Source: UBA7312 sp002715345 (GTDB lineage Bacteria; Bacteroidota; Bacteroidia; Flavobacteriales; UBA7312). From it: a DNA stretch of 14,459 nucleotides. The notes under the pieces are model-generated. The model saw nothing but the letters and a program-made list of their open reading frames with translations. It was not told where the DNA came from and searched no databases. Within the stretch, counting starts at the first letter, position 1. Every line of letters begins with the position of its first letter. The stretch covers positions 1 to 14,459 of the forward strand of contig CAXGIQ010000023.1 of assembly GCA_964009845.1 (NCBI GenBank). Reading direction: 5' to 3'. Shown piece by piece: positions 13,741 through 14,459 of this stretch. The position numbers and the translations under genes are program-made.

Positions 13741-14459
13741 TTACAATCCGAATACTTGAGAAAGATGGAAATAAATAGCGGATAGTAGAAAGAGAGCAAA
13801 GAGCACTTCGTACCACCACCACTTGCGCGCAAATAACAGGTAGTTTCCTACGAATGCGGCTATTGGAAAAGCCAACACCATGAGCTGCTGAAGGTCGTCT
13901 GCAGCTGGTGTAAAAAAGCCGAAAAGACTAAACAAAAAATACGCTACAAAAACAATAAATGCCTTTCTAGATCGCAAGCTTTTCAGCGCTATCCATTGTG
14001 CCAACTCCTTGAAAGCGCTTAATAGTAAAATTGCTAATAGCATGAAAAAGATGCCTTTTGAAAGTGTAATGTCAACGCTAGGTAAAGACAGGTTGAGCAT
14101 GCGTATATAATGCTCTATGTACAAAGGTAATACGTCTACAAAAAACAGATAACACACCATCATTAACAAGGGGCTTATAAAACCCAAAACTGGAATGATG
14201 TAATTCCTCCATCCTGTTGCGCTATAAGTAAGGTTAGCGATATAAATAAGCGGAAACAAAAAGATGGTTGGTGGATATATCAACACACTCATTCCAAGTA
14301 AGAAAGCTGCATCAAACAATACTGTATATGGTCGCTCCTTTTGATATACACCTAATAGCTTGTTAAGGAAAAAAAGCAGTAAAAAAACAGCTAACCAAAC
14401 TGACGAAAAGGAAAAGATAGAAACAAAAATAATCAGCACTGAAGCGGGTAATACTGTAT
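13741..14459 (-). CDS. DUF6427 family membrane protein (5' end beyond the window)
   Basis: The reading frame is open to the right edge of the window, so the N-terminus is missing. A GTG at 14439 is the first candidate codon in view, but TVLPAS precedes it in frame, and the family is usually longer, by recollection. About 239 residues are visible, with seven or so membrane segments. The part reading YQKERPYTVLFDAAFLLG, then IYPPTIFLFPLIYIA and GWRNYIIPVLGF, resembles the Bacteroidota DUF6427 family of unknown function. The protein ends LSQVFGL. The stop lies only nine bases from the purQ -7 box, with no terminator between, so read-through into purQ is possible. Confidence 0.75.
   Translation of the reverse strand, partial: TVLPASVLIIFVSIFSFSSVWLAVFLLLFFLNKLLGVYQKERPYTVLFDAAFLLGMSVLIYPPTIFLFPLIYIANLTYSATGWRNYIIPVLGFISPLLMMVCYLFFVDVLPLYIEHYIRMLNLSLPSVDITLSKGIFFMLLAILLLSAFKELAQWIALKSLRSRKAFIVFVAYFLFSLFGFFTPAADDLQQLMVLAFPIAAFVGNYLLFARKWWWYEVLFALFLLSAIYFHLSQVFGL

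Noticed and set aside
14437..14439. GTG at 14439 as the true start of the DUF6427 gene
   Set aside because: The frame remains open to the window edge and the family is usually longer, so the gene is simply cut by the boundary.

Overview
The window reads as ordinary chromosome from a member of the Bacteroidota, most likely order Flavobacteriales. The case rests on three things. The first is Bacteroidota-type proteins: a DUF4271 membrane protein next to hemD, a DUF6427 membrane protein, and an rnpA-yidD-S41 protease run. The second is repeated matches to the Bacteroidota housekeeping promoter, with a -7 box TAnnTTTG and in one case a TTTG -33 box at ideal spacing. The third is AT-rich, tightly packed genes with few Shine-Dalgarno sequences. 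Family or genus cannot be assigned from this alone. There is no rRNA, tRNA, CRISPR array, insertion sequence or phage gene.

Layout, left to right. (1) 23-3636, minus strand: rnpA, yidD, an S41 C-terminal processing protease and an O-antigen-ligase-like membrane protein form a compact transcription unit with overlapping or nearly touching genes. (2) 3667-5540, minus strand: a decayed cytochrome-c-like lipoprotein gene, a DUF4271 membrane protein and hemD (haem biosynthesis), closed by an intrinsic terminator. All three genes open with GTG. (3) 5587-6858, plus strand: a single gene for glutaryl-CoA dehydrogenase with its own -7 box and a bidirectional terminator. (4) 6876-7487, minus strand: two tandem paralogous genes for 73-76-residue membrane proteins, each with its own promoter, preceded by about 250 bp of AT-rich DNA without a gene. 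(5) 7736-9645: a cystathionine gamma-synthase/lyase-type enzyme and an overlapping short-chain dehydrogenase on the minus strand, divergent from the next unit. (6) 9638-10889, plus strand: an ArsC/Spx-like protein overlapping an EamA-type transporter. (7) 10898-12986, plus strand: yicC, gmk and nadD as one operon (RNA turnover, GMP phosphorylation, NAD synthesis), ending in a bidirectional terminator. (8) 13004-14459, minus strand: purQ with its own -7 box, and a DUF6427 membrane protein cut by the right edge of the window.

Most of the content is housekeeping metabolism: haem, purines, NAD, sulfur amino acids, glutaryl-CoA oxidation and RNase P. Nothing here looks like a complete undescribed system. 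The observations most worth a second look are the cytochrome-like gene that has lost a haem-binding cysteine and carries an in-frame TAG, the duplicated small membrane-protein genes with private promoters, the interleaved divergent promoters at 9618-9645, and the run of GTG starts in the hemD unit.
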